64,000 nucleotides of DNA from Corallium rubrum (taxonomy: Eukaryota; Cnidaria; Anthozoa; Scleralcyonacea; Coralliidae): NCBI GenBank assembly GCA_964035015.1, contig CAXIUP010000095.1, positions 1 to 64,000 of the forward strand, in the 5' to 3' direction. The notes under the pieces were generated by a model. The model had not been told where the DNA came from. It ran no database searches and saw nothing but the letters and a program-made list of their open reading frames with translations. Numbering within the stretch: the stretch's first letter is position 1; every line of letters starts with the position of its first letter. Of this stretch, positions 24,442 to 34,781 are shown in pieces. A program made the translations under genes and the position numbers.

Positions 24442-24539
24442 TTCTTGCTTGAAAAATCTGTTTTCAGTTTAAAAATCTTAAGATTACTTTATATATCAAC
24501 AAAATTAAACAAAACGTCGGTTTGTAACTTGTTAACGTT

Positions 24540-25090
24540 TAACAATTACAAGTGCATATACGAGAATTTACATTATTTTTCTAAAAATCGGCCGTATCAA
24601 GACGATTCTAACGATATATAACACACCTTAAACGGATAAAAACTTCTCGAGATATCTTGCATCAAACATGAGTTTTTCAAAACATGGCCAGGAGAAAAGA
24701 GTCTGAGTCCGAATAACGCTGATGACGTCAAATCGGGACAAGCTGTAATCGACGACTACAGTTGTTTAGTTGTTTTAAGATCCAGATGTAGACATTGTCA
24801 CAAAACACAGAGTAATTGATAATTTTCTGAAGAGTCTCTCCAAACTATGGGTAAACAAATGTAGTCGTCCAACAGCTTGTCTCGATTTGACGTCATCACC
24901 ATTACTCAGACTCAGACTCTTTTCTCCCGGCCATGTTTTGGAAAAACCATTTTTGGGCTATGTTTGATGCAGTCTATCTAGAGAAGTTTTTACCCGTTTA
25001 AGGTACGTTATATATCGTTAAAATCGTTTCGATAAGGCCGATTTTTAGGGGGGAAAAGGAAAATTCTCGTATATGCACTTTAAACGTTTG
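24540..25090. mobile_element. Foldback element with AAGTGCATATACGAGAATTT ends
   Basis: Imperfect palindrome. The left end is AAGTGCATATACGAGAATTT (about 24550) and the right end is its inverse followed by TTTAA (about 25084). Inner arms include ACATGGCCAGGAGAAAAGAG and GACGTCAAATCGGGACAAGC with their inverses. It lies just upstream of the TPR-CHAT exon, inside the proposed intron. No coding capacity. Confidence 0.65.
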
Positions 25091-25219
25091 CGACAGACGG
25101 CGTTTGTACTGAACAGAGCTTTCGTAGAGATGGTGTAGTGGGTGGGGTGTACAGTTAAATTGACCCGGTATCACAAAGAAATTGTTTTCTTTTAAAGTAC
25201 ACACGTAAAAACACCGGGA

Positions 25220-25500
25220 TTGTTCCATACCTGTAAGCAAGTTGTTACAAAGCCGTCACAAGCCGTTACCAGGATGCATTCACACTGGTTGTTCCCAGTT
25301 TGTTAACAAGTCTGTAACAGGTTGTTGACAACTTGTAACAAAGTTGATGGCTTCAACGGACTTTTAACAAGTTGTTGCAATAATTTGTTATACTGCTCTG
25401 CACTTAACAAGTTGCTACAAGGTTGACAACAAGCTTGCATTGGCTTGATAAAATTACAACTTGTTAACAATTTTTAACTGCTACAAGCTTGTTCCGAACA
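25220..25500. repeat. Degenerate ACAAGTTGTTACAA-type repeat
   Basis: The words ACAAGTTGTT, TTGTTAACAA and TTGTAACAA recur many times in both orientations over about 280 bp. Together they make a self-complementary, degenerate tandem region. Non-coding. Confidence 0.55.
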
Positions 25501-25547
25501 CATCCCGTCAACGAGCTGTGGAATTTTTATACGCGTGTAGATTTGCT

Positions 25548-26102
25548 CAAACAAACAAACAAACAAACAAACAAACAAGTAAACAAACAAGACAAACAAA
25601 CAAACAAACAAACAAACAAACAAACAAACAAACAAACAAACAAACAAACAAACAAACAAACAAACAAACAAACAAACAAACAAACAAACAAACAAACAAA
25701 CAAACAAACAAACAAACAAACAAACAAACAAACAAACAAACAAACAAACAAACAAACAAACAAACAAACAAACAAACAAACAAACAAACAAACAAACAAA
25801 CAAACAAACAAACAAACAAACAAACAAACAAACAAACAAACAAACAAACAAACAAACAAACAAACAAACAAACAAACAAACAAACAAACAAACAAACAAA
25901 CAAACAAACAAACAAACAAACAAACAAACAAACAAACAAACAAACAAACAAACAAACAAACAAACAAACAAACAAACAAACAAACAAACAAACAAACAAA
26001 CAAACAAACAAACAAACAAACAAACAAACAAACAAACAAACAAACAAACAAACAAACAAACAAACAAACAAACAAACAAACAAACAAACAAACAAACAAA
26101 CG
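25548..26102. repeat. (AAAC)n microsatellite, 0.55 kb
   Basis: About 555 bp of AAAC tetramers, with one small interruption near 25577-25593. Frames of 180-266 codons (Asn-Lys-Gln-Thr or Val-Cys-Leu-Phe repeats) are artefacts. Confidence 0.95.
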
Positions 26103-26134
26103 AATAAAGGAAGGAGGGAAGAAATAAATAAATT

Positions 26135-26253
26135 ATGAATGAATAAATGAATAAATGAAAGAAAGAATGAATGAATGAATGAATGAATGAATGAATGAAT
26201 GAATGAATGAATGAATGAATGAATGAATGAATGAATGAATGAATGAATGAATG
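26135..26253. repeat. (GAAT)n microsatellite
   Basis: About 120 bp of GAAT tetramers, degenerate at the left edge (AATAAATG variants). Confidence 0.95.
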
Positions 26254-26289
26254 CATAACAAAATAACTAAACAACTGAATAATTGAATA

Positions 26290-26445
26290 GCTGAATAAAC
26301 GAACAAACGAACGAACAAATGAACAAACGAACGAACGAACGAACGAACGAACGAACGAACGAACGAACGAACGAACGAACGAACGAACGAACGAACGAAC
26401 GAACGAACGAACGAACGAACGAACGAACGAACGAACGAACGAACG
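26290..26445. repeat. (GAAC)n microsatellite
   Basis: About 150 bp of CGAA/GAAC tetramers, degenerate at the left edge (AACAAATG variants). It completes a run of three related tetramer arrays. Confidence 0.95.
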
Positions 26446-27008
26446 TGAGCGTATTAACTTCGCTATCGCTCGGTCAATACAGCAAGACCTCGGTTTAATA
26501 TTTTACCGTAAAGACCTCACTCTCGGTTATTAACTTATTAATACTAGACTTAAAGTGCATATGACATGAAAATTAAGTTTGGCTAATTTGAAAAAAATAT
26601 ATTAAAAATGACAAAGTAACACCTTTTCCAGTTCTGGTTTCCTTGCGTCGTTGTTGGGTTATTTCAATTTGTTTGATATGTAAACGTCACATGTTGTGAC
26701 GCACACACACACGTGTATAATGCTTTCTAGAGATGGTTATATATTGCCAAAACCGATAATCTGCGTCATGGGTAAAAAAAAAACACGTTATGATTTCCGC
26801 CCAAAACATTAACGAATCGCCAAAGTTCGCCAGTGGAAAACCGGCTTCATGCCATGTTTTTTTTTCGCCCGATGCCACGCATCATCGATTTTGATACTAT
26901 CTTTGCTATTATCAAACCGAACTCAATTTGAAGGAAGCGTGTTTTTCTCTCACAACACTAAACATGTAGAATTTAAAATAATTTTGTTTGATAATAGCAA
27001 CGATACAT

Positions 27009-27335
27009 AACCTTGGCGTGTGCTGTTAGGGCGCTGCCTCTCACCGCTGTAGTTAAGCCCAGTTGGACGGGGTTAGTACTTGGATGGGTGACCGTCTGGG
27101 AATAACCCCGTTCTCGAACTTGAATTTCATGTGAGTAGAGTTTAGTTGGTCTCTCCTGTGCTTCGAGGGTTTTTCGCAGGGTTCTGCGATTTTCCTCCCT
27201 CCGTAAAATCAACACATAGGTCTTAGCTTATGTCGTACACTTTTAACATGAGCCTCTGGCTCGGATGATTGGGCGACCACATCCTGTGCTTACGACGATA
27301 AATAAATCATTACTTATTACTCACTACTCATTACT
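27009..27335 (+). mobile_element. 5S rRNA-derived SINE (SINE3-like)
   Basis: 27071-27094 (GGTTAGTACTTGGATGGGTG then ACCG) matches the 3' internal promoter of eukaryotic 5S rRNA. The surrounding TAAGCCCAGTTGGACGGG and CTGGGAATAACCCCG are 5S-like, with changes. An unrelated tail follows, containing TCCTGTGCTTCGAGGG and GGCGACCACATCCTG, and ends in a TAAATAAATCATTA-rich 3' end. This head-plus-tail layout is that of 5S-derived SINEs, transcribed by RNA polymerase III. It is not a functional 5S gene. Confidence 0.75.
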
Positions 27336-27433
27336 CAAGTCATTATGCACGTTTATTATATGGCACAAGTTACTTCCGTTGAAATCGTGTGTTCTCATTG
27401 GCCGAGACGTGTCACGTGCCGGTCGATTATTTT

Positions 27434-27457
27434 CCGTAATCGACCGGTCGATTACGG
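27434..27457. repeat. Perfect 24-bp palindrome
   Basis: CCGTAATCGACC is followed directly by its inverse. It lies among GGTCGATTA words (27410-27460), perhaps the centre of a decayed foldback element. Confidence 0.8.
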
Positions 27458-27689
27458 ATATTGTCAGCCATGTTGTTTGTAACTAAACAACGAAAGAAAA
27501 CCGCAAGAATTTTGTGAATTCAACAACCTGAGGACTAAATTATGTATGATTGGGACGAGAGCAATCTGGAAGCGAGTTTAGGAGTCCGAAAGCGATGACA
27601 ACAAAAGCAACAACATTGAAAACGATGAGTTTATGTCACACGCTCGAGGTCACACTAAAATGACTAAAGTACGTATCATGACAAGGTAT

Positions 27690-27880
27690 AAATGTAAGGT
27701 TTGTTGTTTCAAAATGCCATATAATAAACTTTTTATTAACCTCGCTTGCTCGGTCTTTACAGAGAAATATCAGACCTTGGTCTTTGTGTACAAACCTCGC
27801 CCTACGGGCTCGGTCTGTACCAAAAAGACCTCGGTCCGATATTTCTCTGTAAAGACCTCGCGTTCAGTTAATATTAAAGA
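27690..27880. mobile_element. Foldback element
   Basis: CCTCGCTTGCTCGGTCTTTAC and AGAGAAATATCAGACC pair with GGTCCGATATTTCTCTGTAA further right, around a centre CTCGCCCTACGGGCTCGG. A related half-unit lies at 26450-26540. Non-coding. Confidence 0.6.
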
Positions 27881-28126
27881 AGTTAGTACATCACAACATG
27901 ATGATTTTTGGAGACGTTCTCTGGTTGAAAATATTTATTTATCACGAGCTTTCGGCTGCCAGACTGCAGCCTTCAACGGGTAGTTACAAAAAACAATGAT
28001 TGCAGACGACTACGGTTTACAATTACAGACTATACGCCTACGCTACGATTAACAATACAATGACAAACAAATAACTGGATGTGACAGTTCCGCCTATATG
28101 ATACTCTGTGAACTCTAACGATTGTT

Positions 28127-29165
28127 CTATTTCTTCAATAAAAAACGGTATTGTTCGGGTAGATGTTTTGAATTATTGTCAGCATTAGTTGTAAGCGCGG
28201 TGTGCCAGGATTCCAGTGTAGCTCTGTGGCGGTAGTTTGCTTTGTCAATTATCTTGCTGTTGTTGAAATCAATTTTATGGTCGTAAGACCAAGCATGATT
28301 CGCAATATTTGAGCCCGCTTTATATTTCTCGACATTTCTCATGTGTTCTTTTTTCCGTGTGATGAACGCTCGACCCGTCTCGCCAATGTAGTTCCACGAA
28401 CAATCGGCACAATTTATGCGATAGACTACATTTGTTTGTTCTTCGGATGGTGGTCTGTCTTTCGGTGAAGGGAGCATTTTTTCAAGCGTACGTAGAGGTT
28501 TCGTTGTGACTCGGATGCCATGGGGTTTGAGGAGGCGTTTGAGAGGTTCTGTTACGCCTTTAATGTATGGTAAAACAGCGTAGTCAACCTTTGTACTCGA
28601 GTCAACTCTTTCAAAGAACTCACGAACAAGCTCTTCTGGTGATGGTATTTTTTGTTTTCTCAGAGCACGTTTCTTTTCCACTTCTGTCAGAAACTTCTGT
28701 GGGTACCCATTAGCCGTCAATGCTTTCATGACATGTTCACGTTCTTGTTGTTTACCTTTGATCGTGTTAGGAAGTGTCGCTGCCCGGTGTAAGAGAGTTT
28801 GTGCTGTGCTAATTTTATGTTGTTTATCGTGATGTGAGTTAAAATCTAAGTAATTGTCAGTGTGCGTAGGCTTGCGATAGACAGTAGTGATAAGCGTTCC
28901 GTTGTTGCGAGAAACTGAAATGTCTAAAAATGAAAGTCGTCCGTCTTGTTCATGTTCTATAGTAAAGTTTATGTCTGGGTCAATGGAGTTCAGTAATTTA
29001 TGGAAGGAATCCAATGCATGTTTTTTGATGATCGAGAAAACATCATCAACATAACGGAACCATTTCTTAGGTGGTGTGGTTGCTTGAGCCAGAGCGAGTT
29101 CCTCAATAACCTCTAAACAGAGGTTTGCCACAATAGGGCTCAGACACTTCCTAACACGATCAAAG
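28127..29165 (-). pseudogene. Penelope-like reverse transcriptase / GIY-YIG endonuclease, 5'-truncated
   Basis: The element frame covers about residues 41-380 of the open frame. It starts within the reverse transcriptase at CLSPIVANL. The catalytic RYVDD motif is at 73-76, the thumb-like part follows, and a C-terminal GIY-YIG endonuclease has VYRI and NYIGETGR at about 282-300, preceded by a CADC pair. Arg305, His309 and Glu352 are plausible catalytic or structural residues. The order RT then GIY-YIG is diagnostic of Penelope-like elements. The N-terminal RT motifs are missing, so this copy cannot be autonomous. The frame downstream of the truncation is intact. Confidence 0.85.
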
Positions 29166-29808
29166 GTAAACAACAAGAACGTGAACATGTCATGAAAGCA
29201 TTGACGGCTAATGGGTACCCACAGAAGTTTCTGACAGAAGTGGAAAAGAAACGTGCTCTGAGAAAACAAAAAATACCATCACCAGAAGAGCTTGTTCGTG
29301 AGTTCTTTGAAAGAGTTGACTCGAGTACAAAGGTTGACTACGCTGTTTTACCATACATTAAAGGCGTAACAGAACCTCTCAAACGCCTCCTCAAACCCCA
29401 TGGCATCCGAGTCACAACGAAACCTCTACGTACGCTTGAAAAAATGCTCCCTTCACCGAAAGACAGACCACCATCCGAAGAACAAACAAATGTAGTCTAT
29501 CGCATAAATTGTGCCGATTGTTCGTGGAACTACATTGGCGAGACGGGTCGAGCGTTCATCACACGGAAAAAAGAACACATGAGAAATGTCGAGAAATATA
29601 AAGCGGGCTCAAATATTGCGAATCATGCTTGGTCTTACGACCATGCATAAAATTGATTTCAACAACAGCAAGATAATTGACAAAGCAAACTACCGCCACA
29701 GAGCTACACTGGAATCCTGGCACACCGCGCTTACAACTAATGCTGACAATAATTCAAAACATCTACCCGAACAATACCGTTTTTTATTGAAGAAATAGAA
29801 CAATCGTT
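29160..29808 (+). pseudogene. Second Penelope-like copy, endonuclease part, frameshifted
   Basis: Inverted duplicate of the 28127-28770 region. It lacks the RT domain and starts at about residue 165 of the partner. The encoded sequence is identical over about 150 residues, up to Tyr-Asp-His near 29640. A 4-base GCAT insertion there breaks the frame; the rest continues in another frame to the same C-terminus at 29798. It is inactive. Confidence 0.85.
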
Positions 29809-30190
29809 AGAGTTCACAGAGTATCATATAGGCGGAACTGTCACATCCAGTTATTTGTTTGTCATTGTATTGTTAATCGTAACGTAGGCGTATAGTCTGT
29901 AATTGTAAACCGTAGTCGTCTGCAATCATTGTTTTTTGTAACTACCCGTTGAAGGCTGCAGTCTGGCAGCCGAAAGCTCGTGATAAATAAATATTTTCAA
30001 CCAGAGAACGTCTCCAAAAATCATCATGTTCAATCCTGGTCGCACTTCCAGCATTTTTAAACATCACAACATGTGGCATTTACATATCAAACAATCTGAA
30101 ATATCCCTATAACGAAACAAGGAAACCAAAAACTGCAAGTTTAAGTGTTATTTCAAATAAGAAAATTTTAATTTTCGAGTCGTTTGTATT

Positions 30191-30479
30191 TTAAATCATT
30201 TTAATTTATTTACATCAAGTATATTTAAATTTAATACTGGCATTTAAATTAAAAACTTTTATTAACTTACTTCACGGCGCATTTTCCCTGCATCAAAACG
30301 TTCTTGACAAAATTGTTTTTGACTGCAAAAGTAAACACAAACAAAAACATATAAAAAGACCAGTCGATAACAAAAATCAGAAACAGATGCCGTGTATTTT
30401 TAAAATTTTTGTTTGTTTAATAAATATTTAATTATCAATAAGTTTGCCCCAAGAGCAAAATTGCTCATCAAGGGGGCTC
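30191..30479. other. Non-coding AT-rich gap
   Basis: Nothing beyond T-rich sequence between the foldback element and the LINE 3' end. Confidence 0.5.
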
Positions 30480-31345
30480 ACTACAGCTAAAAATTACAAT
30501 AATAATATGTGTATATATAAATAAAACTCAACCAGAACATTGCATAATTAGTTTACGAATAAATTTAATATAATATTAAATTTAAATTGCTGACTGACGA
30601 TGGCAAACAAAATCAAGGCTCACGTAATTTTAAAATGATTAGGTTCTTTAAAAAAACATTGAACAGAGCAAAAAATTTGAACATTTTCATCTTCTGAAAG
30701 TAGTGAAGATCCAAACAAAAAAAGCCTTATTATCTGCCATTCAGACATTGCCAGCCATCTGTCAGGAAGAATACAAGCAGCAGAGGAGAGTAGTTTTGAT
30801 CTAGGAGCAGCAAATATCGGATAATGCAAAAAGTAATGATTACTAGTTTCCGTTTCAAAGCCACAAAGACATTTTGGAGATGTTTTACACCCAGTTTTGA
30901 ATAGGTAGTAATTAAGAACACAAGCATCTAAACGTATTCGAGTTTGAATGATAGATGAATATCTATCCAGAGAAAAGTTAAATAAAGTTGTATTTGATGG
31001 AACATCAAAAAGAACTAACAAAGCTTTTTTAAAAGAAACAACTGACTCAAGATTGCGTACAGATGTATCAATCTCATTCCACAATTTATAGCAGATGGAA
31101 AAAAAGATTTTTTAAAACGCTCAGTACGCACTGGAAATAATGTGAAGTCAGAATACGACCTCAAGGAATAATGAGTTCGCTCAAACACCTGAGATGGTAA
31201 CAGCTCTTTTAAATAACTAGGCACAAAATTATTGACAATTTTGAAATAGAAGACCAATTTACGAATAGAACGTCTGGTTTTCATATCTTCCCAACAAATT
31301 TCTTGCATCAAATAGCGCCTACTGGTACCCTTCATGGCACTTGTT
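30440..31345 (-). pseudogene. LINE-type retrotransposon ORF2 C-terminal fragment
   Basis: Two overlapping minus-strand frames (31335-31015 and 31084-30620) together give the region downstream of the reverse transcriptase in CR1/RTE-type non-LTR elements: an RRYLMQEICW-like start, KLVFYFKIVNNFVPSYL, RTERFKKSFFPSAIN, then WNEID with SVRNLESVVSFKKALL. A Cys/His patch (CLCGFETETSNHYFLHY) follows. One frameshift lies near 31080. The RT domain is absent, so this is a dead 5'-truncated copy. The 3' end probably lies in the TTGCTCTTGGGGCAAAC region near 30450 (minus strand). Confidence 0.7.
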
Positions 31346-31627
31346 ACAATTTTTGCCGCTTCGTATTGTATTAGTTAGAAATATTGCAACTTCACACAGC
31401 TATCTTAACACTCAGAGAGGAACTCTAGTTAAAAAATATAACTTTTAAAAAAAAAGCTTTAATATACATATTTTAAAATGTTGGTTAGTTGCACGACATA
31501 TATTTTTGTTTTCGAGAAATAACGTTTTTGTTTTAATTCCTATTTTGTGCTTATGGACGCTTCCTTTACAATATATTTTCTCGACTTGAAATTGGTATCT
31601 GGCAGTGATTCTTTTTCACCTTTGACG
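31346..31627. other. Non-coding gap before the Polinton-like element
   Basis: AT-rich, with no gene. It separates the LINE fragment from the left terminal inverted repeat. Confidence 0.5.
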
Positions 31628-32122
31628 TCAGTAGTGATAACCCCCATATGGAGTTCAAAGGGATGCCTCCTCATTAAATATTCAACTTATCATTTATTCA
31701 TTCTCAGGATCCTTTGAGACCTCCTAACCCTAATCTCATTAGTATACATTTTATATAGCGGCGCGTTACGTCATTAATGGTTAACCCTAACTTATATCCA
31801 ACCCCCAAACCCTAGCTGTTACTCAACCCCCCTGGTATTCACTATACGTCATAACCGATATTATTTATGCATACGTCATTATTTCTCAGGCTCCTTTGGG
31901 ACGTAGTAACCCTAACTTCCCCCCTAAACCCTAGCTGTTACTCAACCCTCCTGGTATTCACTACGTCATAACCGATAGCTTTCCGACTGATTCCCGAAGT
32001 TACGTCATCATCAAAAGGCACTCGACTTATATCCTTATAAGTAACAGTAATTACGTTCTGATTTATACACTTTACCCTACTGACAGTCGACAGTTGTGGG
32101 ACACGTAGACGTACAGAGCATG
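31628..32122. repeat. Left terminal inverted repeat of Polinton-like element
   Basis: It starts near AGTAGTGATAACCCCC and holds GTTCAAAGGGATGCCTCC, ATTCTCAGG, CTAGCTGTTACTCAACCCCC and ACGTCATAACCGATA. It ends near CGTAGACGTACAGAGCATG. The inverse is at 39655-40850. A segment of about 130 bp (AACCCTAAC... to ...CATAACCGATA) is duplicated within this left TIR, and a further degraded piece lies at 32845-32930. Confidence 0.75.
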
Positions 32123-33230
32123 CGTACAGTAAACTTTAACAAAATAGACGTGCTTTACAAGGAACTAAAGAGAAATTAGTAGACACACTTTATATTTTTA
32201 ACTGAAATCTTGTCTGGAGGAATATAGCGGGTTTTGAGAAAGTAAAGGAGTAAAGAGAAATTAAATATAATAATAAACTGTCAGGGGTTAAACGGCTGAC
32301 TCGGCTATTTTATTAACGTCGTCAAGCATCTTGTTAATGTTGCTAAGGCTGATATTTCCATATTTATCCTAGAATCATTGCGACGAAATCGTAGGAAGAT
32401 AAAATGAAGAATCACTTCGAGAAGTCATAAAAAGAACGATTTTAAGTGTCGAAATATGAACTAAAGGCAAAGCGATTTATCACTTTGAAAGCGTTGCTAG
32501 GTTAACTGGAGTACAAACAGAGTAAGTCATCCTAGAATCACTGCTAACTAAACCCTCGTTTATAAGCGAGGAAGTCGTAGGAAGATAGAATGAGGAATCA
32601 CTATAAAAAGTCATGAAAAGCACGATTTTAGATGTTGAAATATAAAGGCAAAGCGATTTATCACTTTGAAAGCGTTGCTACGCTTTCTGTTACTAAGTGT
32701 GATATTTGAATATTTATCCTCAGTGCACGTGCAGGAGACAAAAGAGAAACTCATTAGGGGTCATTAAGAGGATTAAACGCTTAGGCAAGTTCTAGGCGAT
32801 ATCATTAGCAGTGTTACCATGGCGAAACCGCGTCCTTCATTCGTCTCAGGCTCCTTTGGGACCCTCTACTGTTACTCAGGCTCCCGTGTAATACGTCATA
32901 ACCGATAGCTCTCAGATTAATTCCCGATGTTTGACAAACGGTGTCTTTCATGTGTGGGGTCTCTGGAGTATACACCTCCTATTTTAAGTCTTAAGGCATT
33001 ATGAGAATATTTCGTTTGTATTCTTTCAATGACTTGGTGGCTCTTAAAAGCTGGTAATTTTTAAAATGTGATTTGTTTAAAGAAACATTTTTTATAATAA
33101 GACCAAATAACGAAATAAAGTTTCAAAAATATATAATTTCATATTTACCATCACACAAAGCTCCTAATATTTACAAACACGCAAAAGTTAAAATCCATAA
33201 GTATCGGAATTATTTACAATCACTCGCTAT
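32123..33230. other. Subterminal non-coding region
   Basis: Contains two direct copies of about 120 bp (32363-32500 and 32526-32690, with AAAGCGATTTATCACTTTGAAAG), and near 32845-32930 a third copy of TIR-like sequence. No gene is seen. Confidence 0.55.
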
Positions 33231-33559
33231 CTATTACGGTTGTATATCCAATATATGTTAAATATCTCACAGTGTACATAAAAACCCATTACATGTCAGT
33301 AGGACAAAGTGAATAAATCAAAGTTGATTACTAACACTTAGACTGAGGAGATGTCTTCGGGAGTCCAAAACCGTTGTGTAAATACGGAACGGTTTGCCGT
33401 ACTCGTAAGCCAATCGAAAAGTCGCGAGTATGAGGAATCCAATCGAGAAACTGTAAGAACGTAAGGTACAGACGAAATATTATTTGGCTATGGAATGGCT
33501 GAGTGCAATGTTGCCAATATTTGTATAAGTCCATGTACAGTATTGATGTTAATGCTCAT

Positions 33560-33715
33560 TAGCAATTTAAACAAAAGAACAAGTTTGGGCAAGTCTGGGC
33601 GACGTCAGAGTTTAAACAAAGAAATCCTAATTAATATGCTTATTCACGGCGTCGGTTCTCTCGGCGTATCATTTGACATTTGATTACTATTTGCTGTTGG
33701 AGTAAGACCGCAGAG
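33560..33715 (+). promoter_or_regulatory. Shared leader upstream of element gene (left arm)
   Basis: This block, with AACAAAAGAACAAGTTTGGG, GACGTCAGAGTTTA and GGCGTATCATTTGACA, ends at the start codon at 33716. It recurs inverted at 35827-35985, in front of the right-arm copy, and at 39134-39290, in front of the unrelated-looking GRF-finger gene. A common 5' region before different genes suggests a shared promoter or 5' UTR of the element. Confidence 0.5.
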
Positions 33716-34078
33716 ATGGAGGGTTTATATGAAAAATTGTTTTCAATGTTTGAGGCTATTTACAATGAAACTTTGTGGGAAGAATATTCGAAGCTTTGTC
33801 ATGAAAACTGCTACGGTTGTAGGACTAACCATCCTAGTCAGAAACAACACAGTTTCCTAACAGATGGTGAACAATGGAGAACGTACTACGAAGAGACCAG
33901 GACAAACGTGGGTGAACGTATCTGGATAGAGTTCAACGAAGCGATGCAGGCGTTGAAATTACGAAATCAAAGAGACTCTCAAAAAACTTCAGAGACAATG
34001 GCCGAGCAGATGGAAATTGACGACTCGCCAAATATTCTTTCCATATCTGTTCTGTTTACCAGTATCTGTACGAAGTAG
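33716..34078 (+). CDS. Element protein with C-C-H-C motif, left-arm copy
   Basis: A 120-residue frame starting MEGLYEKLFSMFE. Residues 28-46 hold a Cys/His cluster, C-x3-C-x2-C-x5-HPSQ-x2-H, likely a metal-binding knuckle; the right-arm copy has one more Cys. An acidic helical stretch (EQWRTYYEETRTNVGERIW) follows. After residue 115 the frame ends early: the right-arm copy and the DNA downstream show that the original protein continued into a module ending in an AYEEYLLEKS-like sequence, shared with the GRF-finger gene at 38.5 kb. This copy is therefore C-terminally truncated by a small indel. Function unknown; it may bind DNA or nucleoprotein. Confidence 0.55.
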   Translation: MEGLYEKLFSMFEAIYNETLWEEYSKLCHENCYGCRTNHPSQKQHSFLTDGEQWRTYYEETRTNVGERIWIEFNEAMQALKLRNQRDSQKTSETMAEQMEIDDSPNILSISVLFTSICTK

Positions 34079-34452
34079 AAGACACTGGTGAAACATTTAC
34101 AAGTACGATAAAGAATCCTCGGGAGGCTTATACGAGGAGTATCTTCTTGAAAAGTCTAGAAACTTAACGACGAAGAGCTATCTGAACTGATGCTATATGC
34201 GTTATTGCTATGTGTCGAATTAATCCAAAGTTAAATTATGTTTTAAGTTAAAAAAATTACTTGGACTATATAGTGTGTAAGAAAGATGTGTAATTTTATA
34301 CGTGTGTAATTTTATTTGAAGAAAAATTCATAAAGACATACGAGCAACATTATTATAGTTCTTTGTAGTTTATTTTCATATTTATAACAAATTACAGTGT
34401 GCATATTGACAGCTAATTATTTACATAAACTGTCCTGCATTTACGATTTCTT

Positions 34453-34656
34453 CTAGCGCACCCACTTCTTAGAGATATCGTTTGTTTCTCTGATGTCGAA
34501 GCACTGCTCGCTCTTTATAGGGAATTTTGATTTTTTCCGGGTTTTTTTGCGTTGTTTGTTATTTACGGACTCCCCATGCTGCTCTCTTAGATAATTATTG
34601 ATGTTTGTTGCCATTTCCTCTTGTCTCCTTATAATGCTTTTCAAAGTTTTCTCCAT
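34453..34656 (-). CDS. Basic coiled-coil-like element protein fragment
   Basis: A 67-residue frame starting MEKTLKSIIRRQEEMATN, with a heptad-like first half followed by REQHGESVNNKQRKK and a basic tail. The C-terminal 45 residues are also encoded on the opposite side of the palindrome (plus strand, 34934-35094), there joined to different upstream sequence. The function is not recognised. The start codon lies in the loop, the rest in the left arm. Confidence 0.35.
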   Translation of the reverse strand: MEKTLKSIIRRQEEMATNINNYLREQHGESVNNKQRKKTRKKSKFPIKSEQCFDIRETNDISKKWVR

Positions 34657-34781
34657 ATTTAGTTCTGTACTGTCTGCGATAGTTTCTTTACTCTGTAAAG
34701 GTACACATATTCCAATTTTACTCCATTTTAGCCATTTAGCGCGACCATTTTAGCCATTTATTTGAGAGTTGTTGTGTAAAC

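Larger units (their letters stand above)
27888..30073. mobile_element. Inverted Penelope-like element pair with 13-bp TSD
   Basis: The direct repeat ACATCACAACATG flanks the insertion at 27888-27900 and 30061-30073. Between them two 5'-truncated copies of one Penelope-like retroelement stand head to head. One is on the minus strand (27901 to about 29150) and one on the plus strand (about 29150 to 30060). The shared parts are almost identical, so the insertion is recent. The junction near 29144-29170 lies at a stretch common to both (GACACTTCCTAACACGATC), consistent with template switching or twin priming. Confidence 0.85.
26548..30190. mobile_element. TTAA-type foldback element split by later insertions
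   Basis: The left arm (26548-26710, TTAAAGTGCATATGACATG then GGTTTCCTTGCGTCGTTG) and inner arm (about 26965-27005, TTTGATAATAGCAACGATAC) match the inverse of 30061-30190. The latter contains AACGAAACAAGGAAACC and ends near AAAATTTTAATTTTCG. The 13.8-14.3 kb element is the uninterrupted relative. A 5S-derived SINE, a hairpin element and the Penelope-like insertion sit between the arms. Confidence 0.55.

Noticed and set aside
25461-26318. Long frames rich in Asn-Lys-Gln-Thr or Val-Cys-Leu-Phe
   Set aside because: Pure AAAC/GAAT tetramer translations.
27009-27124. Functional 5S rRNA gene
   Set aside because: Only the 3' promoter half matches well. The 5' part is diverged, and a SINE-type tail follows instead of a T-run terminator.
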